A DNA stretch of 51,484 nt, taken from Prolixibacteraceae bacterium. Its GTDB lineage: Bacteria; Bacteroidota; Bacteroidia; Bacteroidales; Prolixibacteraceae. Positions 7,438 to 15,360 of this stretch are shown here, one piece after another (position 1 is the stretch's first letter; every line of letters starts with the position of its first letter). The notes beneath the pieces are model-generated. The model searched no databases, was not told where the DNA came from, and worked only from the letters and a program-made list of their open reading frames with translations. Position numbers and translations under genes: made by a program. The stretch lies in contig JALOCD010000016.1 in the NCBI GenBank assembly GCA_023228025.1, positions 1 to 51,484 on the forward strand, given 5' to 3'.

Positions 7438-7625
7438 TGGGCATTTATGCAAACAATGAAAGGACGAGCTTTACTTCGGGGTAAAGCCACGTAGTGGCGA
7501 AATATTGGTAGCCCTGGGTAAAGCGACGAAGGAGCGGCACCCCGGGTTGATGCAATGCGCCAAAACCGTCTGCGATCAAATATCGACCAAAGAGTGTTAC
7601 CCATGTCAGACGGAAGGGGCAATTT
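7438..7625 (+). repeat. Three-hairpin interspersed repeat, copy C
   Basis: Same order as copy B: the GCCAC-GTA-GTGGC hairpin, then the large stem (here CCCTGGGT, one mismatch with ACCCCGGG), then CCGTCTG/CAGACGG (7566-7572 with 7607-7613). It ends about 80 bp before fabD. Confidence 0.85.
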
Positions 7626-7667
7626 TTCGAATTAGCGGAAAGTACCTCAAAGGATTGAGGAGTTTTT

Positions 7668-7675
7668 TATCTTTG
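7668..7675 (+). promoter_or_regulatory. Putative Bacteroidota -7 element for fabD
   Basis: TATCTTTG matches TAnnTTTG and lies 31 bp ahead of the fabD ATG. There is no clear TTTG at the usual -33 spacing. Confidence 0.4.
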
Positions 7676-7705
7676 CAGCCAAATAACCAGAAAATAAAAT
7701 TAAGA

Positions 7706-8596
7706 ATGGATGCATTTGTTTTCCCGGGACAGGGGGCGCAGTTTGTAGGAATGGGCAAAGATCTTTTTGACAACTCACTTGAAGCCAAAGCACTTTTTGA
7801 AAAAGCCAACGAAATTCTAGGGTTCAACATCACCGACATCATGTTTGGCGGTACCGATGAAGAGCTCAAACAGACAAAAGTCACCCAACCTGCAATTTTT
7901 CTGCACTCCGTACTGCTGGCAAAAACCATGGGCGCAACATTTCAGCCGGATATGGTAGCCGGACATTCGCTCGGCGAATTTTCTGCCTTGGTTGCAGCCA
8001 AGGCCCTCTCCTTCGAAGACGGATTGTTGCTGGTGTCCAAAAGGGCTTTGGCCATGCAGAAGGCATGCGAAGTTGAACCCTCTACCATGGCGGCGATCCT
8101 GGGGGTCGACGATGTGGTCGTTGAACAGGTTTGCAGCGAAATTGCCGAAGTGGTGGTTCCTGCCAACTACAACTGCCCCGGTCAGTTGGTTATTTCAGGT
8201 TCCATTGAAGGGGTTGACAAGGCATGCGCCCGGCTTACGGAACTGGGTGCCAAGCGCGCCCTTCGTCTCAATGTGGGTGGCGCCTTTCACTCACCGTTGA
8301 TGGAACCCGCCCGTACAGAACTGGCAGAGGCGATCAATTCCACGGAGTTCAAGACACCTGTTTGCCCTGTTTACCAGAATGTCAATGCTTCACCTGTTTC
8401 TGATCCCACTGAGATCAAAGCCAACCTGATTGCCCAACTGACGGCGCCCGTGCGCTGGACACAAACGGTTGTCAACATGCTGGCCGATGGGGCAGACTCT
8501 TTTACAGAAGTTGGTCCAGGCAGCGCGCTGCAGGGGATGATCAAAAAGGTGGACCGCACAGTGCAGACGAATGGGATTAGTACCTTTCAGATGTAA
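7706..8596 (+). CDS. fabD: Malonyl-CoA:ACP transacylase
   Basis: FabD loads malonyl groups onto acyl carrier protein for fatty-acid elongation. The 296-residue product begins MDAFVFPGQGAQFVGMGKDL, has the nucleophile motif GHSLG (Ser88) and the later GGAFHSPLM histidine, and ends at normal length. The frame is open 200 bp further upstream, but that stretch is repeat copy C, and homology starts exactly at this ATG. It is not embedded in a fab cluster here; an orphan cas6 follows. Confidence 0.96.
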   Translation: MDAFVFPGQGAQFVGMGKDLFDNSLEAKALFEKANEILGFNITDIMFGGTDEELKQTKVTQPAIFLHSVLLAKTMGATFQPDMVAGHSLGEFSALVAAKALSFEDGLLLVSKRALAMQKACEVEPSTMAAILGVDDVVVEQVCSEIAEVVVPANYNCPGQLVISGSIEGVDKACARLTELGAKRALRLNVGGAFHSPLMEPARTELAEAINSTEFKTPVCPVYQNVNASPVSDPTEIKANLIAQLTAPVRWTQTVVNMLADGADSFTEVGPGSALQGMIKKVDRTVQTNGISTFQM

Positions 8597-8684
8597 TTAC
8601 AAATTAAAGATTACAAATTAAATATTATGGGGAGTTGTGCAACACGTGCATTGCTCCCTTAATTTTTAATCTTTAATTTGTAAT
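8596..8684. repeat. Inverted repeat between fabD and cas6
   Basis: ATTACAAATTAAAGATTA (8596-8613) is perfectly complementary to TAATCTTTAATTTGTAAT (8667-8684), and GGGGAG/CTCCC pairs inside. The hairpin begins on the last base of the fabD stop codon. The A/T phrase belongs to a dispersed family, with relatives at 13735 and 43680. It may double as a terminator. Confidence 0.75.
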
Positions 8685-8693
8685 TTTACCTGG

Positions 8694-9464
8694 ATGCGTT
8701 ATAAACTCACATTGAAGCTGTTCGACCCTCACCGCAATATCCTGCCGGTGAACTACCAGTTTGAGCTGGGTTCATGGTTTTATCGCATGGTCAACCAGCA
8801 GGATAGCGCCCTCCATGCATATTTGGTTTCTTCCGGGTACGTTAAAACGGAGGAACCCTTTCGCAACTATGTCTTTTCCCATCTGATGGTTCCAGACCGG
8901 AAGATCGAAGGCGACCGGCTTTTGATCCAAAGCGAAAGAGTAGGGCTTATTTTCTCTACCATTCCGGACGAATCATTGGCTCCTTTGGTTATAGAATGTT
9001 TTAAAAAGATCCACTTCCTGTTGGGTGACCGCATTTCACAGGTCTCATTTCTGGTTGAAACAGTCGAACGGTTGCCGGATCCGGATTTTACCGACAAAAT
9101 GACTTTCAAAACTGTTTCGCCGCTTCACCTCACAATGAAAGTCAAGGATCGGAAAAATGAGCAATTCCTCTCACCCGAAATTTCAGGTTATGCCCGTTTT
9201 TTTTACGAGAACCTTCAGCAGAAATTCAGGTTACTAAATGGCTTCGACCATCCACACGACCCGCTGATCGGGAAATTCAAGCTACGATCGCCCGTTACCC
9301 AGAAGGGAATTACGGTGCATTCGGGCAATTCCGGTCAAAATAAACTCATTGGTTATCAGTTGCGGTTCAGGCTGCAAGCCGATCCTGAATTGCTAAAAGT
9401 AGGCTATTATTTAGGATTCGGGGAGAAGAACCATTTGGGGTTCGGGTGTTGCGAGATTCTTTAG
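8694..9464 (+). CDS. cas6: CRISPR-associated endoribonuclease Cas6-like protein
   Basis: A 256-residue RAMP-fold protein of the Cas6 family, which cuts CRISPR precursor RNA at repeat hairpins. The C-terminal glycine-rich loop, GYYLGFGEKNHLGFGCCEIL, is the family hallmark. The N-terminal half has the RAMP ferredoxin pattern, with Tyr30 and His41 (FYRMVNQQDSALHAYLVSSGY) in the position of the catalytic Tyr/His of Cas6. No other cas gene and no CRISPR array lies within this window, so it is an orphan here. It may act in trans on an array elsewhere or on another hairpin RNA. The start ATG is at the end of the fabD-cas6 hairpin. Confidence 0.85.
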   Translation: MRYKLTLKLFDPHRNILPVNYQFELGSWFYRMVNQQDSALHAYLVSSGYVKTEEPFRNYVFSHLMVPDRKIEGDRLLIQSERVGLIFSTIPDESLAPLVIECFKKIHFLLGDRISQVSFLVETVERLPDPDFTDKMTFKTVSPLHLTMKVKDRKNEQFLSPEISGYARFFYENLQQKFRLLNGFDHPHDPLIGKFKLRSPVTQKGITVHSGNSGQNKLIGYQLRFRLQADPELLKVGYYLGFGEKNHLGFGCCEIL

Positions 9465-9770
9465 TTGCCAGTTTTTTTTTAGATCATCGTCAAATTCGTC
9501 TGGTATTTTGGGGAACCTTTTGATCGCTTTAGGTATTAATAATATCTGACTATGTGACCTTTATACCTAATTTCCCTTTTGAGGAATTCTGACAAGAAAT
9601 TGATAATACCATTTTACATGCAAGTTTTTTGTTTATACTTCCTGTAATTTAAATGGTATTTGCATACTTATGGGGAAGCACAGTGCCGTTATTGACAAGA
9701 AGAATGCTTAAATTTGATAGTAAATTCAAATCACCATAATTCCAGATAGTTAAATTAAATCATTATTCGA
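9465..9770. other. Intergenic region with a 10-bp inverted repeat
   Basis: AT-rich and without coding signal. AATACCATTT (9605-9614) and AAATGGTATT (9651-9660) form a perfect inverted repeat with a 36-bp loop. TAAATTTG at 9709-9716 fits the TAnnTTTG element for the peptidase gene, though no -33 TTTG stands at the right distance. No CRISPR-like direct repeats occur here. Confidence 0.5.
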
Positions 9771-12587
9771 ATGAGACACAAAAATTATTTTTTGCTAGTT
9801 GCTTATACTTTTGTTATGCTTTTTGCCTCAGGGTCATATGTGGCAAATGCGCAGCCAATTGCTCCTGATCCAACCTTCCGTATCGGGAAACTAGCCAACG
9901 GAATGACTTATTACATCCGTCACAACGAAGAGCCCAAAGAGCGGGCCAGCTTTTACATTATTCAAAACGTAGGTGCACTTTTGGAAGATGACAGCCAGAA
10001 CGGACTTGCTCACTTCCTGGAGCACATGGCCTTCAACGGCACCAAAAATTTCCCTGACAAGGGGATCATCAATACCCTCGAAAAGCATGGGGTTCAATTC
10101 GGACGAAACATTAATGCCTACACCGCTTTTACCGAGACAGTCTACAACATGAGCGATGTACCGGTTACCAAACCCGGACTGGTCGATACCTGTTTGCTGG
10201 TATTGCACGACTGGTCACATTTCCTGTTGCTCTCCGACAAAGAGATTGATTCTGAGCGGGGTGTCATTACGGAAGAGTGGAGAACTCGCCGCACAGCCGG
10301 ATTCAGGATGCAACGAGCCATGTTTCCCGTGTTGTTCAAAGGTTCAAAGTATGCTGTCAGGGATGTTATTGGTGATTCAGCGATCATCAAACATTTCAAA
10401 TATGACACCTTACGAAAATTTTACCACAATTGGTACCGCACAGATCTTCAGTGTATCGCCATTGTCGGGGATATCAATGTAGATGAGGTCGAAAAGAGCA
10501 TTAAAAACCAATTCACTTCTATCCCTGCCGTAGAAAATGCCCAACCTCGGGTAGATTTCCCAATACCGTTTCACAAAGAGACGTTGTATGTGCAGATTAA
10601 AGATAAAGAAGCATCGGATTATGGCGTTAGTATTTACATCAAGCACAGTGAGCAAAAACCCGAGACCAAAGATATGGCCTACTACCGTGAACAGTATGCC
10701 ACTCAATTGTTCAACAGCATGATGGGCGACAGAATTAGTGAATTGCTGCAAAAAAGTCCCACTCCTTTTGTCGGCGGTAATGTCGGATTTGGCAGTCTGG
10801 TAAGAGGATACGATGTCATGAGTATTTCAACGACTGCAAAACCCGACCAGGAAGATGTAGCGCTAAGGGCCATCTATACGGAAGCTCAACGGTTGGTTCG
10901 TTTTGGATTTACACAGGGAGAGGTCGATCGTGCCAAGAGTAACATGCTTACACGAATTGAAAACCAGTATAAACAACGCGACAAGATTCGTAACGATTCC
11001 TACATCAGTGATGCCCAGTCAAATTTTTTGAGCAACGAACCACTCACATCCATCGAATACGACTGGCAAGCTGTCCAAAAAATCCTTCCAACCATTACAG
11101 CAGATGAGTTATCTGCAAAAGCCAAACAGTGGATTGTTCCGGAGAACAGGGTCATTATCGTAACCGGACCCGACAAAGAAAATGCCAAATTATTGACGGA
11201 ACCTGAGGCATTGGCAATTCTCAAAGAGGTTGAAGTATCGGATATCAAACCTTATGAAGACACGAAAGTCAGTACCAGTCTTATTGACAAACCACTCAAA
11301 GGATCTTTGGTAGTCAAGACAACTCCGCTACCACAATTTAAAGCAGTTGAATGGACATTGGCCAACCATGCAAAAGTTGTCTACCGGATGGCCGACCATG
11401 AGAAAGACAACATCGCCGTACGGGGGACCAGCCCGGGAGGAAGCTCGTTGTTACCCGTTGACCTATTGGCATCCGGCATGATGATGTCACAATTTGCCGG
11501 GATGTTTGGGGTCGATAAATTTGATGCAATTACCTTAAAGAAAATGTTGACAGGTAAAAATGTCAATGTTAGCGTGGGCCTTTCAGAGCTGAACGAAACA
11601 ATATCAGGCTCTTCTGCACCAAAGGACTTCGAAACGATGATGCAGTTGCTCTATTTGAAGTTTGAGAAGCCTCGTTTCGACAAGGAGGCATTTCAGGCGC
11701 TGAAGGGCAGGTATGCAGGTATGGTGGCCGGTTTGGCCAACAATCCTCAAAAGATATTGGGCGACTCTTTAACGCTGATCATGACAAGCAACAGCAAACG
11801 CACCAAACTGGTTGTACCCGCCATGATTGATGAACTATCGGTTGAGCAAATGGAAAAGATCTACCGTGACAGGATTGCCGATGCCGGTGACTTTACCTTC
11901 TTCATTGTTGGTAATCTCGATGAGGCCACAGTTAAACCATTGGTCGAAAAATACATTGGCTCGCTGACAGATTTGCCCAGAACAGAAAAATGGAAGGACA
12001 ACAATGTGAATGGTCCCAAAGGAAAAACAACAAGGGAGATAGCTATCCCGATGCAAGTCAACAAAGCGACCGTGATCGTCAATTACAACAAGTTTACCCC
12101 ATACGATGCCAAATCAAATCTTATTCTGGATATCATCAAAGGGGTACTAACGCTTCGTTATACCGAGGAGATACGCGAAAAAGAGGGTGGTACTTATGGC
12201 GTTAGCGTAATGGGAACCAGTCAGCATTATCCCAAAGCAGAGAAGGGAATGCAGATGATGTTTGATGCAGAACCTGAACGGTCGGCACACCTGAAGTCAA
12301 TCATCTACAGCGAAATCGATAAGGTCATCGCTAACGGGCCAACTGCGGAAGACCTGGACAAAGTGGTAAAGAACCTACTGAAGAACCGCGAACAGAACAA
12401 GCTTCACAACAGCTATTGGATGAATGCCCTGACAGATTATTATCAGAACAACATCAATCCTGATGCACCCGAGAATTTCGAAAAGATACTTGGTAGTTTG
12501 ACCCGTGAGGATGTGAAGAAATTTGCAGCAACTTACTTTAAAAGCGCCGATCTTGTTGATTTGATTTTTTTACCCGCAAAAAAATAG
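9771..12587 (+). CDS. M16 family zinc peptidase, two-lobed, exported
   Basis: A 938-residue insulinase/pitrilysin-type metallopeptidase. A signal peptide (about residues 1-27, ending SYVANAQ) sends it out of the cytoplasm. The inverted zinc motif HFLEH is at residues 81-85, with a downstream acidic partner in the ETVYNMSDVP region. Two M16 domains and two C-terminal M16C-type domains fill the length; the second half keeps the fold but has no zinc motif, as is usual. Substrates are probably peptides in the periplasm or outside. It is monocistronic: a terminator starts about 25 bp after the stop. Confidence 0.92.
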   Translation: MRHKNYFLLVAYTFVMLFASGSYVANAQPIAPDPTFRIGKLANGMTYYIRHNEEPKERASFYIIQNVGALLEDDSQNGLAHFLEHMAFNGTKNFPDKGIINTLEKHGVQFGRNINAYTAFTETVYNMSDVPVTKPGLVDTCLLVLHDWSHFLLLSDKEIDSERGVITEEWRTRRTAGFRMQRAMFPVLFKGSKYAVRDVIGDSAIIKHFKYDTLRKFYHNWYRTDLQCIAIVGDINVDEVEKSIKNQFTSIPAVENAQPRVDFPIPFHKETLYVQIKDKEASDYGVSIYIKHSEQKPETKDMAYYREQYATQLFNSMMGDRISELLQKSPTPFVGGNVGFGSLVRGYDVMSISTTAKPDQEDVALRAIYTEAQRLVRFGFTQGEVDRAKSNMLTRIENQYKQRDKIRNDSYISDAQSNFLSNEPLTSIEYDWQAVQKILPTITADELSAKAKQWIVPENRVIIVTGPDKENAKLLTEPEALAILKEVEVSDIKPYEDTKVSTSLIDKPLKGSLVVKTTPLPQFKAVEWTLANHAKVVYRMADHEKDNIAVRGTSPGGSSLLPVDLLASGMMMSQFAGMFGVDKFDAITLKKMLTGKNVNVSVGLSELNETISGSSAPKDFETMMQLLYLKFEKPRFDKEAFQALKGRYAGMVAGLANNPQKILGDSLTLIMTSNSKRTKLVVPAMIDELSVEQMEKIYRDRIADAGDFTFFIVGNLDEATVKPLVEKYIGSLTDLPRTEKWKDNNVNGPKGKTTREIAIPMQVNKATVIVNYNKFTPYDAKSNLILDIIKGVLTLRYTEEIREKEGGTYGVSVMGTSQHYPKAEKGMQMMFDAEPERSAHLKSIIYSEIDKVIANGPTAEDLDKVVKNLLKNREQNKLHNSYWMNALTDYYQNNINPDAPENFEKILGSLTREDVKKFAATYFKSADLVDLIFLPAKK

Positions 12588-12611
12588 TTCCACTACCGTG
12601 GATTGTAAATG

Positions 12612-12644
12612 AAAAATACCTGGTTTTGACCGGGTATTTTTTTT
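12612..12644. terminator. Bidirectional rho-independent terminator
   Basis: AATACCTGGT (12615) pairs with ACCGGGTATT over 10 bp with one G-U, followed by eight T on the plus strand and preceded by five A. It lies between the convergent peptidase gene and tmRNA and can serve both. Confidence 0.85.
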
Positions 12645-12645
12645 G

Positions 12646-13037
12646 TGGAGCTGAGGGGAGTCGAACCCCTGTCCAAACGAGGAAGCAATACGCTTTCTCC
12701 ATGCTTAGCCTTGATTTGGTTTTCGAACAACAGCTGGCTCAAGGCTACCGACTGTTGTCTTAACTCCGGTTGTTTCACCAGGGAAGCGGAGTAATCCCCT
12801 GACTATTCCCGATTTATCTGCACCTCCGGGTCGGGCCGCTTCAGGACATGGCACCCGGGAGATGTCTCGCTCCAGTATCTAATACCGGATTAGCTGATCA
12901 ACGTTGCGTCGATTAAGCGGCAAGAGCGAAGTTATCTGCGCCAACTAATTGTTTGAGCCTTAAGATTTACGGGCCAAAACTCAATGCCCGGCATGCTTAC
13001 ATACCTCTTCTGCCCGCTGTCAAAACCGGTCAGCCCC
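12646..13037 (-). ncRNA. ssrA: Transfer-messenger RNA
   Basis: tmRNA rescues stalled ribosomes and tags the unfinished peptide. The 5' end GGGGCTG (13037-13031) pairs with the 3' CAGCTCC, and the T-arm GGGGTTCGACTCCCC lies before the 3' end. CCA is not encoded. The tag frame at 12942-12913 reads GGC GCA GAT AAC TTC GCT CTT GCC GCT TAA, giving GADNFALAA and matching the Bacteroidota style of tag that ends in ALAA. Confidence 0.95.
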
Positions 13038-13065
13038 AATGGGGATGCAAAGATAGGAATTTCTT

Positions 13066-13716
13066 TCAACAATTCTTCAACGCCTCTATCGTTGCTTTCG
13101 GATCTGCAGAATTGAATATGAAGTTTCCGGCCACGAGCACATCGGCCCCGGCCATAAAAAGTTGTCTGCCCGTATCCATGTTTACCCCTCCATCGACCTC
13201 GATGAGGGCGTTGGGCGCGAGGGTATTCACCATCTGCCGAAGGGTTACAAGCCTTTTGTAGCTTCCCGGAATGAATTTCTGTCCACCGAAACCGGGATTA
13301 ACCGTCATCAGCAGAATCAGATCCAGGTCATGCATGATGTCAATCAGCATTTGAACTGGTGTATGCGGATTGATAGCAACACCAGCCTTCATACCCAATT
13401 CGCGAATGACCCCAATTGTTCGGTTAAGGTGAGGGCATGTTTCGTAATGCACCGTAAGAATATCGGCGCCAGCCTCTTTGAACCGTTCGAGGTAACGATC
13501 AGGATCGGAGATCATCAAATGAACATCCAGGGGTTTCGCTGCAACCTTTTTGATCTGTTCGATCACAGGAAGCCCAAATGAGATGTTGGGCACAAAATGT
13601 CCGTCCATCACATCACAATGAATCCAGTCAGCCACACTTTGGTTAACCATTTGGATATCGTCGCCAAGCCGGGTAAAATCGGCTGCCAATAGGGAAGGTG
13701 CAATCAAATGCTTCAC
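13066..13716 (-). CDS. rpe: Ribulose-phosphate 3-epimerase
   Basis: Interconverts ribulose-5-phosphate and xylulose-5-phosphate in the pentose phosphate pathway. The 216-residue TIM barrel has the expected blocks: IAPSLLAADFTRLGDD at the start, HCDVMDGHFVPNISFG with the metal-binding His and Asp, DVHLMISDPDRYL, MTVNPGFGGQKFI, and VDGGVNMDTG near the end. The start ATG is 20-25 bp from an A/T-rich simple repeat. It lies upstream of ssrA on the same strand. Confidence 0.96.
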   Translation of the reverse strand: MKHLIAPSLLAADFTRLGDDIQMVNQSVADWIHCDVMDGHFVPNISFGLPVIEQIKKVAAKPLDVHLMISDPDRYLERFKEAGADILTVHYETCPHLNRTIGVIRELGMKAGVAINPHTPVQMLIDIMHDLDLILLMTVNPGFGGQKFIPGSYKRLVTLRQMVNTLAPNALIEVDGGVNMDTGRQLFMAGADVLVAGNFIFNSADPKATIEALKNC

Positions 13717-13734
13717 AACAGGTTATATAAGGTA

Positions 13735-13772
13735 ATTACAAATTACAGATGACAAATTACAAATTAAAAAAG
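13735..13772. repeat. A/T phrase repeat (AATTACAAATTACAGATGACAAATTAC type)
   Basis: Short tandem units of the same family as the fabD-cas6 hairpin arms. One orientation only here. Confidence 0.6.
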
Positions 13773-13861
13773 CATTGTTTGTGAGCGGGCAAATATGCTT
13801 CGCCAACAATAAAAGCCTTATGTAATTTATTGAAACAAATATAACCTGTTTTGGTTAGATG

Positions 13862-14731
13862 TTAGCCTAGGAAAGGTTTTAAAATTGTTCGAAATTGAAT
13901 GTTCTTTAGTTTTCTGATGCTACTATCTTTGATCTGTCTCACCCGCTCGCGGGTTAAGCCAAATCTGCTGCTAATGTCATCAAGTGCCAAAGCCTGATCA
14001 CCGTTCAGGCCGTAATAGGAAGAGAGGATGGCTGCTTCACGGCTATCCAGTTTACTCAACAGTCGTTTAATCTCAATTTTTAGGGAGGTTTCTAACAAGC
14101 CATTGTCAGGGCTAGGTGCGAAATCATTTTTATATAAATCATACTGACTGTTTTCATTTTCTTCATCATCATAAAGCGGGGCATCAAGTGAGAGGTGATA
14201 TCCGCTGGTATGAATTGCCTGATCTACTGTTAAGACGTTCATCTCAAGAATCGAAGCAATTTCCTCCGCAGTCGGATCTCTTTGAAACTCCTGCTCCAAT
14301 TGTGCAAAGGTCCGGTTGATTTTGTTCAGGTTATCTACCCTATTTTGAGGTAGTTTTACCAACCTTGCTTGTTCGGCGATGGCTTGAAGAATGGCTTGCC
14401 TGATCCACCAAACAGCATAGGAGATAAATTTGAACCCTTTAGTTTCGTCAAACCTTTGCGCGGCCTTAATCAGCCCTATATTTCCTTCATTGATAAGGTC
14501 TGATAAAAGAAGACCTTGATTCTGATATTGTTTTGCTACTGAAATGACAAACCTAAGATTGCATTTGACAAGTGCATTAAGCGCAGTGAGATTTCCGGCC
14601 TTCACCTGCTGCGACAAAAAAATCTCTTCGTCGCTGTTTAGCAATCTTAATTTCCCAATTTCGAGAAGATACTTTTCAAGAGAGGGAGCCTCCCTGTTGG
14701 TGATCTGTTTTATTATCCTGAGCTGTCTCAT
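13862..14731 (-). CDS. RpoD/SigA-type sigma factor, probably a secondary paralogue
   Basis: A 289-residue sigma-70 factor without the long region 1.1, as in Bacteroidota. It has region 1.2 (SLEKYLLEIGKLRLL), region 2 (LIKAAQRFDETKGFKFISYAVWWIRQAI), region 3, and region 4 with FGLTRERVRQIKDSSIRKLKN. Compared with the usual primary factor of this phylum, the region 3/4 junction (DAPLYDDEENENSQYDLYKND) and region 4.2 (DDISSRFGLT, KDSSI rather than KEKAI) look diverged, so I read it as a group 2-like paralogue. I chose MRQLRIIK as start because family members begin MRQL; the frame is open 22 codons further. Confidence 0.85.
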   Translation of the reverse strand: MRQLRIIKQITNREAPSLEKYLLEIGKLRLLNSDEEIFLSQQVKAGNLTALNALVKCNLRFVISVAKQYQNQGLLLSDLINEGNIGLIKAAQRFDETKGFKFISYAVWWIRQAILQAIAEQARLVKLPQNRVDNLNKINRTFAQLEQEFQRDPTAEEIASILEMNVLTVDQAIHTSGYHLSLDAPLYDDEENENSQYDLYKNDFAPSPDNGLLETSLKIEIKRLLSKLDSREAAILSSYYGLNGDQALALDDISSRFGLTRERVRQIKDSSIRKLKNIQFRTILKPFLG

Positions 14732-15186
14732 AAATTTCTTTTTGATTCGCTCGGGCAATGAAAAGTGAAGCCTCATTGAAAGCATTACTACTTCCAATTT
14801 TAAAAACTAAGATTATAACAATAATAACCAAAAAAAAGGATTTTCGGAAAAGATTCAGGTGTAATTTTTAATGAATTTTCAATTAAATCCACTTTTACAT
14901 CAACGAAATGCACAATGCGTATAAAATTATGTTAGTTAAAATATTTTTGGCGGTTAAAGCGTAACCAACGGGTTCTATATTTATGTTTCGCAATTTTTTT
15001 TTGCAAATCATGAAATTTTTAAGAATTGGAAACAATTTCAGCCTTAAAATTTTCTGTTTTTTCCATATTTTCAGCGAAAAGTGTCAATTTTTTAGAAATA
15101 CTGAGGGAAATATTTTGTCAAAAAGGCCTTTTTTTTTCATTCTCAATGCACAACTGATTGAATTCAACATTTTAACAGCAACATTT

Positions 15187-15217
15187 TTTGTGAATTAAAA
15201 TGAATTACCTACATTTG
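15187..15217 (+). promoter_or_regulatory. Bacteroidota sigma-A type promoter for rho
   Basis: TTTG at 15187-15190 and TACATTTG at 15210-15217 are separated by 19 bp, matching the -33 TTTG and -7 TAnnTTTG consensus and spacing. Transcription would start near 15223, giving a leader of about 135 nt. The rest of the gap 14732-15360 is AT-rich; one ORF of 71 codons in it looks random. Confidence 0.6.
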
Positions 15218-15360
15218 TCTCGGATTTAGATCAGCGATCTGACACATAATCTTCAATTATCCCTGTTATCTCTTCCTAAGTTATTTTATTATAGTATTAA
15301 AATCTTCAACATTTTGTTGCTCTTTGCAGCATCTGTTCCGATCACAAATCAGCAAAAATC

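Noticed and set aside
7278..7484. ORFs giving KWENGKMGRW or FPIFPSSHF peptides
   Set aside because: These are translations of octamer arrays, open in several frames on both strands at every copy.
7505..7705. N-terminal extension of fabD
   Set aside because: It translates repeat copy C; FabD homology starts exactly at 7706.
14732..14797. Longer start of the sigma factor
   Set aside because: Family members start MRQL; the extra 22 residues look like leader sequence.
14983..15198. 71-codon ORF upstream of rho
   Set aside because: Very AT-rich Phe/Asn/Lys-rich translation without family likeness, overlapping the rho promoter zone.
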